From contig NC_064224.1 in assembly GCF_023101765.2 (NCBI RefSeq), forward strand, positions 6,590,103-6,654,102: a stretch of 64,000 nt of DNA, written 5' to 3'. Positions within the stretch are counted from its first letter, which is position 1. Every line of letters begins with the position of its first letter. Under the pieces are notes generated by a model. It saw only the letters and a list, made by a program, of their open reading frames with translations, was not told the DNA's origin and did no database searches. The DNA is from Spodoptera frugiperda. Taxonomy: Eukaryota; Arthropoda; Insecta; Lepidoptera; Noctuidae. A program made the position numbers and the translations under genes. Of this stretch, positions 1-11,720 are shown piece after piece.

Positions 1-268
1 AAGTTACTTCAATAACAGTTAAATGGAAAGGATGTCAGTGCTAACTTATCCTATCGAGCTGTCAAGATATGTCACGCAAACGTCAGAAACATTCCTAGAG
101 GTGTGACACAAATATATCGATAATTTTCTGACATATTTTCTGATAGCAAACGTTTTATGCTATAAAAGGTCAAGGTAAAAATATATTATGATATTGACTG
201 AGATAAAATAAATACCTACCAAAAAGTATACTTTGACAGAAGTGATAAATTTATTTACGTCCATGTTT

Positions 269-407
269 CTTTTTTTGAGAGGGCAAAATTATGCTTAGTC
301 TTCTCCCACCCAGGGTGAGGTGAGAAAGAGTGTCAGAATTCTTACTGACTAAAAATAACTCCGTTTCTACTCCTGCTCTTCGAGCCGGAGCCCCGGTAAC
401 CCGCTAG
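269..407 (-). mobile_element. LINE 3'-tail unit
   Basis: On the minus strand it reads from the CTAGCGGGTTACCGGGGCTC block through AGTCAGTAAGAATTCTGACA to the TCAAAAAAAG end. Diverged, and lacks the first bases of the unit. Confidence 0.8.
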
Positions 408-1535
408 ATTCGCGTACATGTGAAACTTGGTTTTTAAGCTAGATGACTGTAATCCAAAGATATTTAATTTTGATCAACGAGGTCCTTATTTTCAATACGC
501 AGTAAGTTTTAATGAAACACTGTGTATAAACTGTCTTTATGTCTCATTTTGTGTATATTGTTATAATAAACCAATTAGTGAATTTGATTCTATTTCATAT
601 CAGGAAAAAATAAATGTTAATAATAACTTGTTTTTCATACAAAACACAAGTTATTTACCGACCTACATTTCTAATTTCGGAATATATTTACGTAATATTT
701 GTACGAGAGCCGTACCAGACCTAATTTATTTTTGTGAGTAGGCATTTACTTCGTATTAAGTATTTAATTACAACTCCTAAAACATAATTAATGTTTACTT
801 TCATAACTTATAATTAATGTAAATTAATGATTATGATATAATATAATTTATTATTATACTACGTCGAAAGTTCATCGTAGTTATTTTCATATTAATTACT
901 GCTTCGCTGATTAAGTGATCGTAAGTGTGACAGGGTCCAATTTTTGAGTGGGAGAAAGTGTTGTTGGAGTATTTAGGCATCTGAAATTGTGTTCAATGTA
1001 TGATATATGTTCATTTTTTTCTTTAAAAGATTGCCCCACACTATATTTTTTTCCTGAGTCATGGGTGCGTTTACAGCATACAATTCTACATACACATAAA
1101 TATAAGCCATAACGTAATTGATGAAAAATTAATATTGTATACTTATGAGCACCTCTGCCTACCCTTTCGAGAATTAACAACGTCATGTTACAACATTAAT
1201 ACGAACGAATGATAATTTATCAAGAGACTAAGTCAAAAGTACTTCGTAATATATCTCATTATGAATGAATATTTCGTTCGAAGTTCACAGTTTACCAAGA
1301 ACTAATTATAACTACATAAACTTTAGATTTGTGTTAATTATACTCCATGTCGAATTACTTGTTTGACTGTTTGAATTAATACATATGGGTATAAAGCTTG
1401 TATTCCCTGAAGGGGTAGGCAGAGGAGAATAGTTCGTTCACCCGTCATATTTCAAACTTACTTGAAAAAGCTTAATGATTTATCCAATACGTGATTTATT
1501 AGAACTAATCTTTTACATCACATCATACCAACAGC

Positions 1536-1835
1536 TTATAAGTGGCCACTATTAACAAAGGCCTTTTCTCCCACGGAGAAGGTTTGAGCATTAATAACCA
1601 CAACTGCTTAATGCGGGTTGTTGATTTCAAACATCTAATTAGAAATTATGATCCCCGGTTTCCTGACGATATTTTTCTTCGCAGTTTGTCAATAGTGTCT
1701 AAATAATCTTAGAAAGTACTTATATCTGGGAAAGGTGTCTGAAAAAAGTACTTATAAATTGGATAAAGTCATATTGGTACTAGGCGTTTGTAGTTTTCGA
1801 ACCGCATGCACGCATTTTCATACGTCAAACCCCTG
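1536..1835 (-). mobile_element. Second tRNA-derived SINE family, minus strand
   Basis: Same order of blocks as the 55.2-kb copy: AAGTGGCCACT, CACGGAGAAGGTTTGAGCAT, TAATTAGAAATTATGATCCC, GTGTCTAAATAATCTTAGAA and a decayed tRNA head with GTTTTCGAACC at the right. Confidence 0.8.
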
Positions 1836-1839
1836 GCCG

Positions 1840-3240
1840 ACCACAACATAACCTTAACTATGATCATGACCACGATCTAATCTTTAACTAGGAATATTGT
1901 AACTTGTTTGTCTTCAATAAATCTTAATTTTTACTGATTACTAACGGATAACTCTGTTTGGATGGACGTGGTTTAGGTCAAGTAAAGGCTTTAAATATTG
2001 TTGTAAATTCAGGTTACAGTAGGAGTAAAATTTAGGATAACGAGGGTTGGATATTTAATAGGTACCAATTTTAATATTTGTTAAATTGACAAATGTAGCA
2101 AGGCTTTAGGAATCGTATACTGTGTCCTAAAAATCGTACACGTGTTATGTATTTTTTATGAAAATTAGTGGATGTAAATAATAATGTGCTTCTTCGCGTA
2201 TGTCCGTCAATATGGTCTTTAAAATTACTGCACATTTTAGGTAATCTTTACTACTAGGTAATATAACTGTGCAGGAAGATATAATGAAAGATTTGTAAAG
2301 ATTTAAGTACAGTGGACGCAGCTGTAGCTAGAAAACTAATTTGGCGTAGTGTGTAGGTGTTGATCCCAAAACAAAACATAAGTTTGTCTTACACCCTGTA
2401 TACGACAATAAGAAAGTAAATATAAGACTGTATGTACTATGCAAAGCTAGGAACGCAACTTGCAAGCGAGGTCAGACAGTATTTTTTAATAATAGTGACT
2501 CGGGCTACGGCGTAGCGAGCGTAGCGGATTTGCTACGCCGTAGCAGTAATACTATTTCGCTTTTGATACGGAATTTGCCATCGTCTTTACGTCTGCATAT
2601 AGGGACTGTAATAAAATGTATTATTAAGTCTACGATTCAACTGTAAATTTTACAAATAACAGTGAAAGGAATTTTAAGAAGATGTTTTGAGATTTCTTTA
2701 AACTTGATTGTTCTTGGTTAGATTTTTCATTTTGTGAATGGAGTAAAATCTGTCTATCTTTGTTCTTATCTATTGTTTAAATAGAAATGGAATCGAAATT
2801 CTCGAAATTCCAACATCACTGTAAATTCTTTACTAAACAAAAATATTGATTATTTGAATCTGAGCTGTCCGTGACCTTAAATCACCAACACTGGACTAAT
2901 CCTAATACCACGTTGGTCCAAAGATTTCCAAACCGGTTCAAACTGGTTATTTGTTAGTGTCATTAGTTTCGACAAAATTCGGTGGCTACAACATGAATTT
3001 CTTTAGTACAATTTCAACCTTATCCTTTTGTAACAGAGTTGAAAATCTATCAATAAAAAATAACAACCGATTTCTGTCGTAATCTTTGTTTAGGCGTCCA
3101 ACCGTGATCTGTGACGTCATCAATCGTCGTTAGGCAACAGTTATCAATCGAGACATTTTGACATTTACTTAAAGTTCGGTCCTGTAAGAGAAGAGTTTCA
3201 TGGCAACAGGAGTTTTTCGACAGACACTGTCTCGTTTTTC
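1840..3240. other. AT-rich sequence without a recognisable gene
   Basis: Apart from the nested palindrome at 2.5 kb I see only short frames and no conserved domain. Confidence 0.5.
2492..2556. repeat. Nested palindromes GCTACGGCGTAGC
   Basis: GCTACGGCGTAGC (2504-2516) and GCTACGCCGTAGC (2532-2544) are each self-complementary around one base and also complementary to each other; AATAGT/ACTATT lie outside. Confidence 0.85.
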
Positions 3241-3244
3241 GAAT

Positions 3245-3392
3245 GGTTTCAAGTGCGACTGTTCAAGACAAGGGGTCTCGGGTTCGATTCCAGGGCCGGA
3301 CAAAGTATTACTAGGCTTTTTTCATTGCATAGCAGCATTACGTGACGTAATGTGCACCTCTGCCTACCCATTCGGGGTAAAAGGAGTGACGT
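3245..3392 (+). mobile_element. tRNA-derived SINE, internally deleted
   Basis: Has a Pol III B-box-like GGGTTCGATTCC and the family 3' end TGTGCACCTCTGCCTACCC plus GGTAAAAGGAGTGACG. The middle (GCACGGAGTCTGG to ATGGGACTTATAA) is missing. Confidence 0.8.
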
Positions 3393-4207
3393 TGTTAAAA
3401 AAAGTTTTTTTAACCAAACAAATAACAGTATAAGATTATTATTATTTTTGTTTAAATCCAGCTCTATTAAAATCATTATTTTAGGTATTTACAATCATTC
3501 TGTTTCGTTGATATTTTGAGAGTGCTGAAATAGTTTACTATTCAAAATATGGATTTAACGTTACATTTAATGTAAAATAGATTTTCAGTAACTCCTACGC
3601 AATAGGAATTAATTTCAGGATTAGACAAAATATAATATATTATATATTCCTAATGTTATTTATGTTTGAGTCTGAAAATTAGTCCCTGAATTAATTTCAG
3701 TGAATGAGATATATGTACATCTGTCTGTCTTAGTTGTAAATTGATGTTCGTAATATGTTAGTATATGCGAAGGTTAGAGTTAAATGAATACTTTAATGTA
3801 ATACTATGATTTGTGGTTATACCTTATATGTTACATATTTTACATAATATATGCATGAAAAGACTGATGACTGTCGATGAAGCGAGGTATGAGAGATTCG
3901 TAGCAATTGGCATTCTATTGTCTCTAGATCTCTTAGATATTTTACGAAAACTGAGGCTGAGCTAAACTTTTAATATAAGCTGAATATAAAGCTAATATAA
4001 GCTGGCTTCAATCATGAAATTTTCTTGGAACTTGCTTTTTCGGTTTAAATCTAAAATAAGCTATATCAGTCCAACATATTTAAACTTTTAGCTAGACTAA
4101 TGAACAGTAAGCAGTAGTTGATCCTTTCATATATGTGCTGGCTTAGTATCTTAAGGCAGCATATTTTTTTTTGGTTTTAAAATGGACAAAGTCTACGTTT
4201 TTGTAAA

Positions 4208-4414
4208 CTAGCTACTGCCAGCGGCTTCGCTCGCGTGCCCACAGGTTAAAAAGTATTCTAGCACCCAAGTCAGCTCATATCCTGTCTTTATACCAAATTT
4301 AATCAAAATGCCGTCCGTAGTTTCATCGTGATTGACGGAGAAACATCCAAACATTTCTATTTATAAAATGTTCAAATTTATACTAAAACTTTCATATTTA
4401 TAATATTAGTGTGA
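4208..4414 (-). mobile_element. Small non-autonomous Helitron
   Basis: Minus-strand element starting TCACACTAATATTATAAAT (right end, 4414) and ending in CTAG (4208-4211), with a short GC hairpin (GCGAGCGAAGCCGC) next to the end. Flanking bases fit insertion between A and T. Confidence 0.72.
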
Positions 4415-5245
4415 TACTGTGATTAGTGTGACTAAAGTCAATTCTAGTAGCTAAACTCATGCAAAAGATAACCTAACAAACATCAGAACAAAACAAATCA
4501 CTTTAAATAACAAATATCGGACGAACCAAACGTCCTAAATAACCAAACTCATTCATAAACCGAGATGTTTGCAAAACGTCGCTCGGAAGGAAAGAGATAA
4601 AAAATCTCTCACAGAGTTACAGCAAAGCCAAAAATGTCGTAAACCTTTCTACGGTGAATTACTGTCAGCAAATTGTAACAAGGGCAGGCGAACGATCGAT
4701 ATTATATCCCCTAAATGTCCGTATTATTCTCCTGGATATCTCCCATCTTGAAACCCGTTGCCTTATTTTATCTTAATTGTATTAAGGTTCTCACCGAATT
4801 GAATTAATTACATTACCTATTCTTTGTTTTATTTGTATTGTTTTTGACTACGCAATACTTTACCAAACAATAAGTTTTGAATCAATTTATCAATTCTTCT
4901 GTTAGAAAAGTAAAATGAGGAATTTCAATCCGGTATTGCTCATAAAATATTTTATATGGTGCCAGTGATAAATAAACCCGTGACAGGTACGTAAAGTCAT
5001 TTAAAACATGTACCAACAATTTGTAAAGGAAGAAAAAGAGTCTTAATTGCCACACCATGATCCAAATAGTGGAATCGGATTTGTCGGACTCAAGTAGGAT
5101 CCCACAACAAAATAAATCAGAGGGCTTAGGCAAGTTAACTATCTACAATCGTTAACGCAATAGAAAACAAAACAAATGCATAGGGATTACTTATCTATGA
5201 GGATAAAAATCACCATATATTATATATTACATATATATCGTTCCA

Positions 5246-5532
5246 CTGCCTCGTTGGTCGAGTGGTCGCAATAGTGACTGCCGGGCAATGGGTCTCGGCT
5301 TCGACTCAGTCAGGCAAAGAATTACTGGGCTTTGTTCGCTTTCTCAAAGATTTCTCAATTGAAGCACGGAGTCTCAAATTGTGCCCAGAATATGGCAATA
5401 GGTTCCCCTATTACATTGGACTTATAACACAAATGGTAAAAAGTGGGTGTACATTGTACATTGGCATTACGTGCCGTACCTAATTTGCACCTCTACCATA
5501 CCTCTTTGGGGATAAAAGGCGTGACGGTACGA
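5246..5532 (+). mobile_element. tRNA-derived SINE, near full length
   Basis: The head TCGTTGGTCGAGTGGTCGC and the degenerate B box are tRNA-like. The body has GCACGGAGTCTCAAATTGTG, ATATGGCAATAGG and GGACTTATAACACAAATGG. The end is GGGGATAAAAGGCGTGACGG. Confidence 0.85.
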
Positions 5533-6116
5533 ACGAACGTTTTGTATAGCTTTAGCGATTGTCCATATTATTATTATGTAGTTGATTTAGCTCCGGCTGC
5601 CCACTGCAAAATAAATATAATTTAAGAAGAATTTCAACATCTTTAAAGAACAGATTATTTGGTCTCTTAGTAATAATACTTATTCTGTATTGGTGGAATC
5701 GAGATATATTAAGGCTGGTACATACAATAGCTATATTCATTTATATTCCAGGCGTAATTCAACTCGATACCAATCAAGCATCTTTCGTTCAATCAAAATC
5801 ATTCATATTGTTCTCAGACTAATAATAAAGGGATATTAATCCTTATACGTTATGGTATACAGTCAAAATTTGTTTACATGCAGAAAAAAAGGGTATGCTT
5901 CGATAAACATAAATAAGAAAGTTATCATTATAGCTATAAGCTACTCGCTTATTGGCTAAAAACAAATTGCTTTTATTGCAGATTCGCTTTTTAAATTTTG
6001 CGTATTTTGCGCCAATAAAACTATACAATTCGTTTTGAAATTCGAAAGTGATTCAAGATTGTCATGGATTTTAATTTAAAAAATGATTTAATATTTTAAA
6101 TCTAGTGTAGAGAATA

Positions 6117-6319
6117 CTAAAGGTAAGCGTCCACAGGCCCGCGGCATCGCACGCATTCCGTATGACGTCATCAGTACGCATCGCATGTATACATTGCCGA
6201 TGATGCGGTGCGTACGATGCGGATCAGTGGACGCAGTTGTATGAGTTTCGATACAAGACAAACTAAAATCCGTTGCGTGCGATGCGTACGATGCGGGCCT
6301 GTGGACGCTTACCTTTAGG
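6117..6319. mobile_element. GC-rich MITE with long inverted ends
   Basis: CTAAAGGTAAGCGTCCACAG and CTGTGGACGCTTACCTTTAG are the inverted ends; inner blocks repeat GCGTGCGATGCGTACGATG. GAATACTAA appears on both sides (6112-6120, 6320-6328), probably the target duplication overlapping the end. Confidence 0.82.
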
Positions 6320-7155
6320 GAATACTAAATTGAGTTGGTCTTTTAAGGGAATAGGGTGCGAATATAGATAAGTACTAAAAAGGTATGAATTATGAATGAG
6401 TAGGTACCTATCCACAAAATATTCTGTTTTTACAAAAGTAATATTATTATTTTGAAACTACGTGACCAATGTAAAACTGAAATGTATTAGTTCCATGAAT
6501 GAACATTACATTGTTATTATTATGTAGATTGTTTTTTAAATAAACATAATTCGAAATTGTTTGTGAAATATTTAGATATAATTTATACTATAATGTTATG
6601 ATTCTGTATTCAGTTTTCTCGTATGTTCGTCGTAGTAACAAAAACAAAATAAAATAAATTCTGGAAACATACACAATGTTTTTACATCTTTTTGTAATAG
6701 CGTTATAGAATGAACTTGTTACTGTTATTTGGATGAATTGTACGATAGAGTTTCTTGCTCGTTCTTCTCCATTCGAACCTACACTTTGGAATGAGCACCT
6801 AGCTTCACTGACGGACAATCTGACAGACAATTCAATTTGACGTTTCAAAAGTGCCTATTATTAAAGAGAGTAAAAGCATTTATTTCAATTAAGCCTTTCA
6901 TTGCCAACAAAAAACAGTTAAAGGCTATTCCTCCACTAGTGTCGGACAACGTTGTCCGATATGGCGTCTAATGTTTTAATGAAATAAATGCTTTTACTTT
7001 GACTTTGACTGTCACTACCTTACGGATAAATTATCTAGATTTCAAAATACTCCAAAGTTTGTTTCAATCTTCAGTCACTCTGTGAATAATGAATGGGGCT
7101 ATCCCTATTCATAGTCCATGAGAGTTCCCTACGGTAACCAACATAATAAGCCCCG

Positions 7156-7310
7156 TGTTGTGGACTGCCTAGCGGGTTACCAGGGCTCCGGCTATAAAAA
7201 ACAGTAGTAGAAACGGGATGGTTTTTAGTCAGTAAGAGTCTGACACTCCTCACCACGCCCAAGTCGGGAGAAGTTATTGGATGATTATCCCCCTCAAATA
7301 AAAAACACCG
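7156..7310 (+). mobile_element. LINE 3'-tail unit
   Basis: Contains GTGGACTGCCTAGCGGGTTA, TTTTTAGTCAGTAAGAGTCT and ATTATCCCCCTCAAATAAAA in order. Same unit as at 33.9 kb. Confidence 0.85.
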
Positions 7311-7732
7311 TAATACAGCAGTAGTCTCTTCCCAACAAATCATTCTTTGTTGGGGAGGGTGTCTCCCTAACAAACCATATTACAACCATTTACAAACTTA
7401 TGACAACTAAATCGGACCACTATTCCTCGCTCCCGCCCTCCTCTCCACGTCACAAGCAGATTACAAGACGAAACAAGAACTCCGTACGTTACTTAGCAAT
7501 GTTAATTCAATACTACTTGTGAACTTTGAATTAAATTACTCAAGTGTATTGGATAGTGAAACCAAGGATTGTGTAGCTAATGGAGAGTTCACTTACTAGG
7601 GAGAGGAATGTTTGCTTGCCGTGTGATTAAAGACTTTTATTAAGCAGTGAGATATAATAATAATAGGATGACGATGATAAAAGGCTCAACCGACTTCAAA
7701 AAAAGGAGATTCTCAGCTTTTTAAAAAAAAAA

Positions 7733-7935
7733 CATTGCCTAGGATTTTCTCTTGTGTCGTGAGTGCGTTTACAAACATACAAGTTCATATACACATGACA
7801 CCCAGACCCGAACAACTATTTGTGGATTACACAAAGAGTTGCGGCGTGCGGGAATCGAATCCGCAACACGTTGCACGGCAGCCATTTGCTCAGCCACCGC
7901 GCCAGTTGCCCAGCCACCGCGTCAATAGTGCAGTC
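7733..7935 (-). mobile_element. Third tRNA-derived SINE family, minus strand
   Basis: On the minus strand the head GGCGCGGTGGCTGAGCAAAT and GCGGATTCGATTCCCGC are tRNA-like A- and B-box regions. The head is duplicated (CGCGGTGGCTGGGCAACTGG). The body contains TCACGACACAAGAGAAAATC. A related piece (GTGCGTTTACAGCATACAAT) lies at 1046-1110. Confidence 0.75.
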
Positions 7936-8135
7936 TCACTTGTGTGTGAAATGCAATCTTCTTGAATCCATCTTTGTGATGCTAGTTCCAACTTTTCTAC
8001 TTGTAATATGAATATTCTTTGTAAATGCAACCTTGTGCCAGTCACACGAGCGATGCGACCATTCAACTAACGCGAGTTGCACGTGTCGCACGACTTTTTA
8101 GTTTTCACCTTCACCTTTTTTGAGAATATTATGTA

Positions 8136-8326
8136 CTAGCTAATTTCGCGGTTTCACCTGCTCTGTTTGGCTCCTATTGGTCATAGCGTGATGTTTTATA
8201 GCCTATAGCCTTCCTCGATAAATTTACTATCCAACATGAAAATAATTATTCAAATCGGACCAGTAGTTCCGGAGAACGAGAAGAGTAGCGCGTTCAAACA
8301 AACAAACAAACTCTTCAGCTTTATAA
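8136..8326 (-). mobile_element. Helitron relic, minus strand
   Basis: CTAG at 8136 on the left; the body GCCTATAGCCTTCCTCGATA and AATCGGACCAGTAGTTCCGG matches the relics at 13.0 and 23.3 kb. Ends exactly where the next Helitron starts. Confidence 0.65.
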
Positions 8327-8528
8327 TCTAATATATAAAATTCTCGTGTCACAGTTTTCGTTGCCATACTCCTCCGAAACGGCTTGACCGATTTTGATGA
8401 ATTTTTTTGTGCTTATCCGGTATCTATGAGAATCGGCCAACATCTATTTTTCATCCCCCTAAATGTTAGGGGTAGTACAACCCTATTTTTTTTAATTTTC
8501 CGCGGACGAAGTCGCGGGCAGAAGCTAG
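8327..8528 (+). mobile_element. Small non-autonomous Helitron, intact ends
   Basis: 202 bp from TC (8327) to CTAG (8525-8528), inserted between A and T. The 3' hairpin CCGCG-GACGAAGT-CGCGG lies 8 bases before the end, as the class requires. Confidence 0.82.
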
Positions 8529-8993
8529 TATTAGTATAGATTTGGATGGAAGGCTCACTCTGTGTATTTATTACTCCATGCCTATCTCGCTCTGCATTGA
8601 ACTCACACATAAGTAGATTGTAGTAAAACTGTTATCGTTATTACTCTGTTTAAATGCGTGTCTTACATGTATGTATTGTTCTGTAAACCTGGTGCAAACA
8701 GTTTTGAACTGTCTTCTGGGTAATTAAGGTTGAAATTATATTGTTTATTATTTCTTAATTAAGTGGTGAAAGATTATGGGAAGTTGGATGTATTGGTTTA
8801 ATAAGTAAGTCTTTAGGGAACAGTGAGTAAAGTTTTCAAGAATTAATAATGAAGAAGTAAAATAATGAAAAGGAGGATCCGACCAGGCAAGGTGATCGTG
8901 TCTAGCGAGCTTTCTGCCCAACTGTTTGTCGTTGGAATTTTCTATCCATGTGCTCGTAAACTTCATATGTGTGAGGTAGGATTTATAATGTGT

Positions 8994-9116
8994 TTTGGAC
9001 TACTTAACGGGTTTACTGGGGCTGCGGTTTGAAAAGTTGAAGAAAGTCTGACACCCTCACTAACCTCGCCCAAGGTGGGAGAAGTCATTGGATGATTTCC
9101 CTCCTCAAAAAAATAA
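8994..9116 (+). mobile_element. LINE 3'-tail unit, internally deleted
   Basis: Starts TGGACTACTTAACGGGTTTA and ends GATGATTTCCCTCCTCAAAA; the GTAGGAACGG...TTTAGTCAG middle is mostly missing. Confidence 0.78.
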
Positions 9117-9179
9117 GGATTTATGACGTCATCCGCTGATTTATTCGTCGATTGTCAAAGTGCGATTACCAGTGGATAG

Positions 9180-9277
9180 CGTAATGTGTACCAATGAATA
9201 TGATTAGTGGAAGCCAAACGCATCCACAGTAACGTTACATAGCACATCTCTGGTGGAAAAGCACTATTATACATTTG
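9180..9277. mobile_element. Right-end fragment of the same MITE family
   Basis: ACCAATGAATATGATTAGTG, CCAAACGCATCCACAGTAAC and CATCTCTGGTGGAAAAGCAC. Confidence 0.72.
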
Positions 9278-9574
9278 CTTGTAACCTACAAGTTACATAG
9301 TCAACAAGGGACGTATTGTCCACTTGTCCAGCCACTACGAAGTCCTTGCGGTCCCCGGCCATTTGCATGCAAAACACGACGTTTCTACAATGAGATGTTG
9401 ATGGTTGTAGAGTCCAATATTCTGTGGCATTTTATTTTAAGGATTTTGTTAAGAACTGGTGGGAATAAAATTGTTGAATAAGAATTTTCTTCTAAGGTAT
9501 ATGGCTTTATGGTTAATGTTAAGCAACTTCTTTTATTCACTGTTTGGCCAGATTTAAATGTGAGGAGCCGAGTG

Positions 9575-9812
9575 GTTTCTAGTGTGAGTGGTGCCGAGTG
9601 GTTGCTAAGTGTGACTGCCGGGCAAGGGGTTTTGGGTTCGATTCCCAAATCGAGTTTTTTTCGGTTTTTCGAAAATTTCTTGGTAGTAGCACGGATATGG
9701 CAATAGGCTCACCACCTACATGGGACTGGACATGGTACAATGTACAGTGGCATTACGGGCCATAATGTGCACCTGTGCCTACCCCTTCGGCGATAAAAGG
9801 CGTGACGATATA
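9575..9812 (+). mobile_element. tRNA-derived SINE
   Basis: GCCGAGTGGTTGCTAAGTG and GGGTTCGATTCCCAA give A- and B-box-like sites. The body has ATATGGCAATAGGCTCACCA and the end CGATAAAAGGCGTGACG. The GAGCCGAGTGGTTTCTAGTG before it duplicates the head. Confidence 0.85.
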
Positions 9813-10258
9813 GATCTCTGCGAAAATACGTATCTATTTGTACTACAAAACGACACAGAAAAAAGTTCAAGTGTAGAGCAATATTATAGAAAATCTTACC
9901 CTTTGTCCGACTCCTAATAAAACACAAATGTTTACACCTTACAACCACATAAATAAACAATAATAATCCAGCCCCAAATCCGTCCTTGAGATTACAATCA
10001 ACACTCCCGTTCAAAAAAACACTTTACAACCAATGCATAAAGTTCAAAATACAACAGCTACTTTCGTAGTAAATACTCGATAATCGGATCAAGTAACATG
10101 TACATATGTGGGCCAATTTGGAGCCAACGTTTGGATGTTGGTGGACGTTTGTGCCAATATTTTGTTCCTACAGTACTGGACTGCAATTTCCGCAATTTCC
10201 AGCCAGCTTTTAGGCTTCTGTCTTCAAATGAGTTTTAGTGTAGGTCTGTTGAAAAACG

Positions 10259-10292
10259 TGTATATGTGTGTGTATGTGTGTTTGTGTTTGTA
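10259..10292 (+). repeat. TG-rich simple repeat
   Basis: Mostly TG/TGTA/TGTT steps, which keep a short meaningless frame open. Confidence 0.85.
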
Positions 10293-10387
10293 TAAGTTTT
10301 ATTTGGTAGTGTAGTGTAGGTAGTGTTTTATTTAGGAGGTAGAAAGACGGAATATTTACTTACTGTTCCTTAGTTAGTAAAAGTCTA

Positions 10388-11452
10388 TCTGGGGGCACGG
10401 CAGTGCCCCCGCCAAGTCGAGCAAAAAAAAGCGGCACGGCCGTACCATCCTTTTCTCGAAGCAATTCGGGCCTTTTTCGACCCCCTATAATTCGGTTGTG
10501 GATAAAGCAAGAAACCTGAATCTTCAGTAACTAATCCGGCATTGTATAAACACAGAATATTTAAAATTTCAGTCAATTTGAACCAGTAGTTTAAGAATGA
10601 CAACTTGTTAAAGTTTTTAAATTTTGTCACTCACTGACTCACCGATCATCAAAAGTCCAAGGCACTTCTAGCAGACTTAGAAGCTTCATATTTGGAATAC
10701 ATATAGAGTTTAGTGTCTTAATCATGGGAAAACTTAAATATTTTGTAATTTCGGTCCAGTTTTCCAAATACACCAACTGCATCAATAACTTTGTAATCCC
10801 ATATAAATATATGGGATTACAAAGTTATTTATGCAGTTGGTAAATTCGTTAGAAGTAGATGGTATCAAAAAGAAAGGCTCTACAAAAAGAAGTGAGATCC
10901 CATCAAAAACATCCTGTAAAAAACCCAAGTCTCGCAGCTCAGTCTTTCTACCGTCAAAAGTTGTGAGATCCATGTAATACCAAGTCGGTTAATCTATTTA
11001 GTGTCTACTTGAAGGACCTTCTGTCTTAAGTTATTACATAAGTTATTATCATGCCAATATTAAAAATATTTAACGTTTTAAACAAATAGATCGACTTGGA
11101 CATCGCATGAAAACAAAATGAATATTACAATATTATATTAGATTCTTTAGTCTCTCGCGCCTCACGCGATTGAAACTCTCGTTCCTGTTGGTCGCTGGCC
11201 CGTCGTGCTGTGTAGTGTGATACATACTAATAATCAAATCAAGCGATGTCCAAGTCGATCTATTTGTTTAAAACGTTAAATATTTTTAATATTGGCATGA
11301 TAATAACTTATGTAATAACTTAAGACAGAAGGTCCTTCAAGTAGACACTAAATAGATTAACCGACTTGGTATTACATGGATCTCACAACTTTTGACGGTA
11401 GAAAGACTGAGCTGCGAGACTTGGGTTTTTTACAGGATGTTTTTGATGGGAT
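10388..11452. mobile_element. Foldback element A with 210-bp inverted arms
   Basis: The left module begins with hairpin GGGGGCAC-GGCA-GTGCCCCC (10391-10410), followed by GCCAAGTCGAGC, an A run and GCGGCACGGCCGT. The right module is a pair of perfect 210-bp inverted arms (10897-11106 and 11243-11452) around a 136-bp spacer. Between them a separate 70-bp palindrome lies at 10772-10841. No coding capacity. Class unknown to me. Confidence 0.8.
10772..10841. repeat. 70-bp near-perfect palindrome
   Basis: ACCAACTGCAT...ATGCAGTTGGT with arms of about 33 bases and one mismatch around an AAAT centre. Lies inside foldback element A. Confidence 0.9.
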
Positions 11453-11595
11453 TATACTTATAGTTTCATTCATGATCATAGTGAATGAAGCTATTGGCAA
11501 TCGCCGTGAGCTATCCTGGATAAGATAATACACTATTTTCAAATACATAATAATATAAAGAATTTCAAAAATATACTTTGCCTTTTTTAATTAAG

Positions 11596-11720
11596 GGAAA
11601 TTATCCAATGACTTCTCCCGCCTTCGTCGAGGCGGGAGTGAGTGTCAGACTCTTACTGACTAAAAACCACTCCGTTCCTATTCCTACTTTTCGAGTCGGA
11701 GCCCCGGTAACCCGCTAGGA
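11596..11720 (-). mobile_element. LINE 3'-tail unit
   Basis: Minus-strand copy with the TTTTTAGTCAGTAAGAGTCT core and CGGGTTACCGGGGCTCC. Lies 140 bases right of the foldback element at 10.4-11.45 kb. Confidence 0.82.

Noticed and set aside
3249..3476. Small frames on both strands over SINEs and LINE tails
   Set aside because: The same frames recur at each repeat copy and break differently; they are products of the repeat sequence.
10108..10314. Short frame rich in Cys, Val and Tyr
   Set aside because: Its C-terminal part comes from the TG simple repeat.
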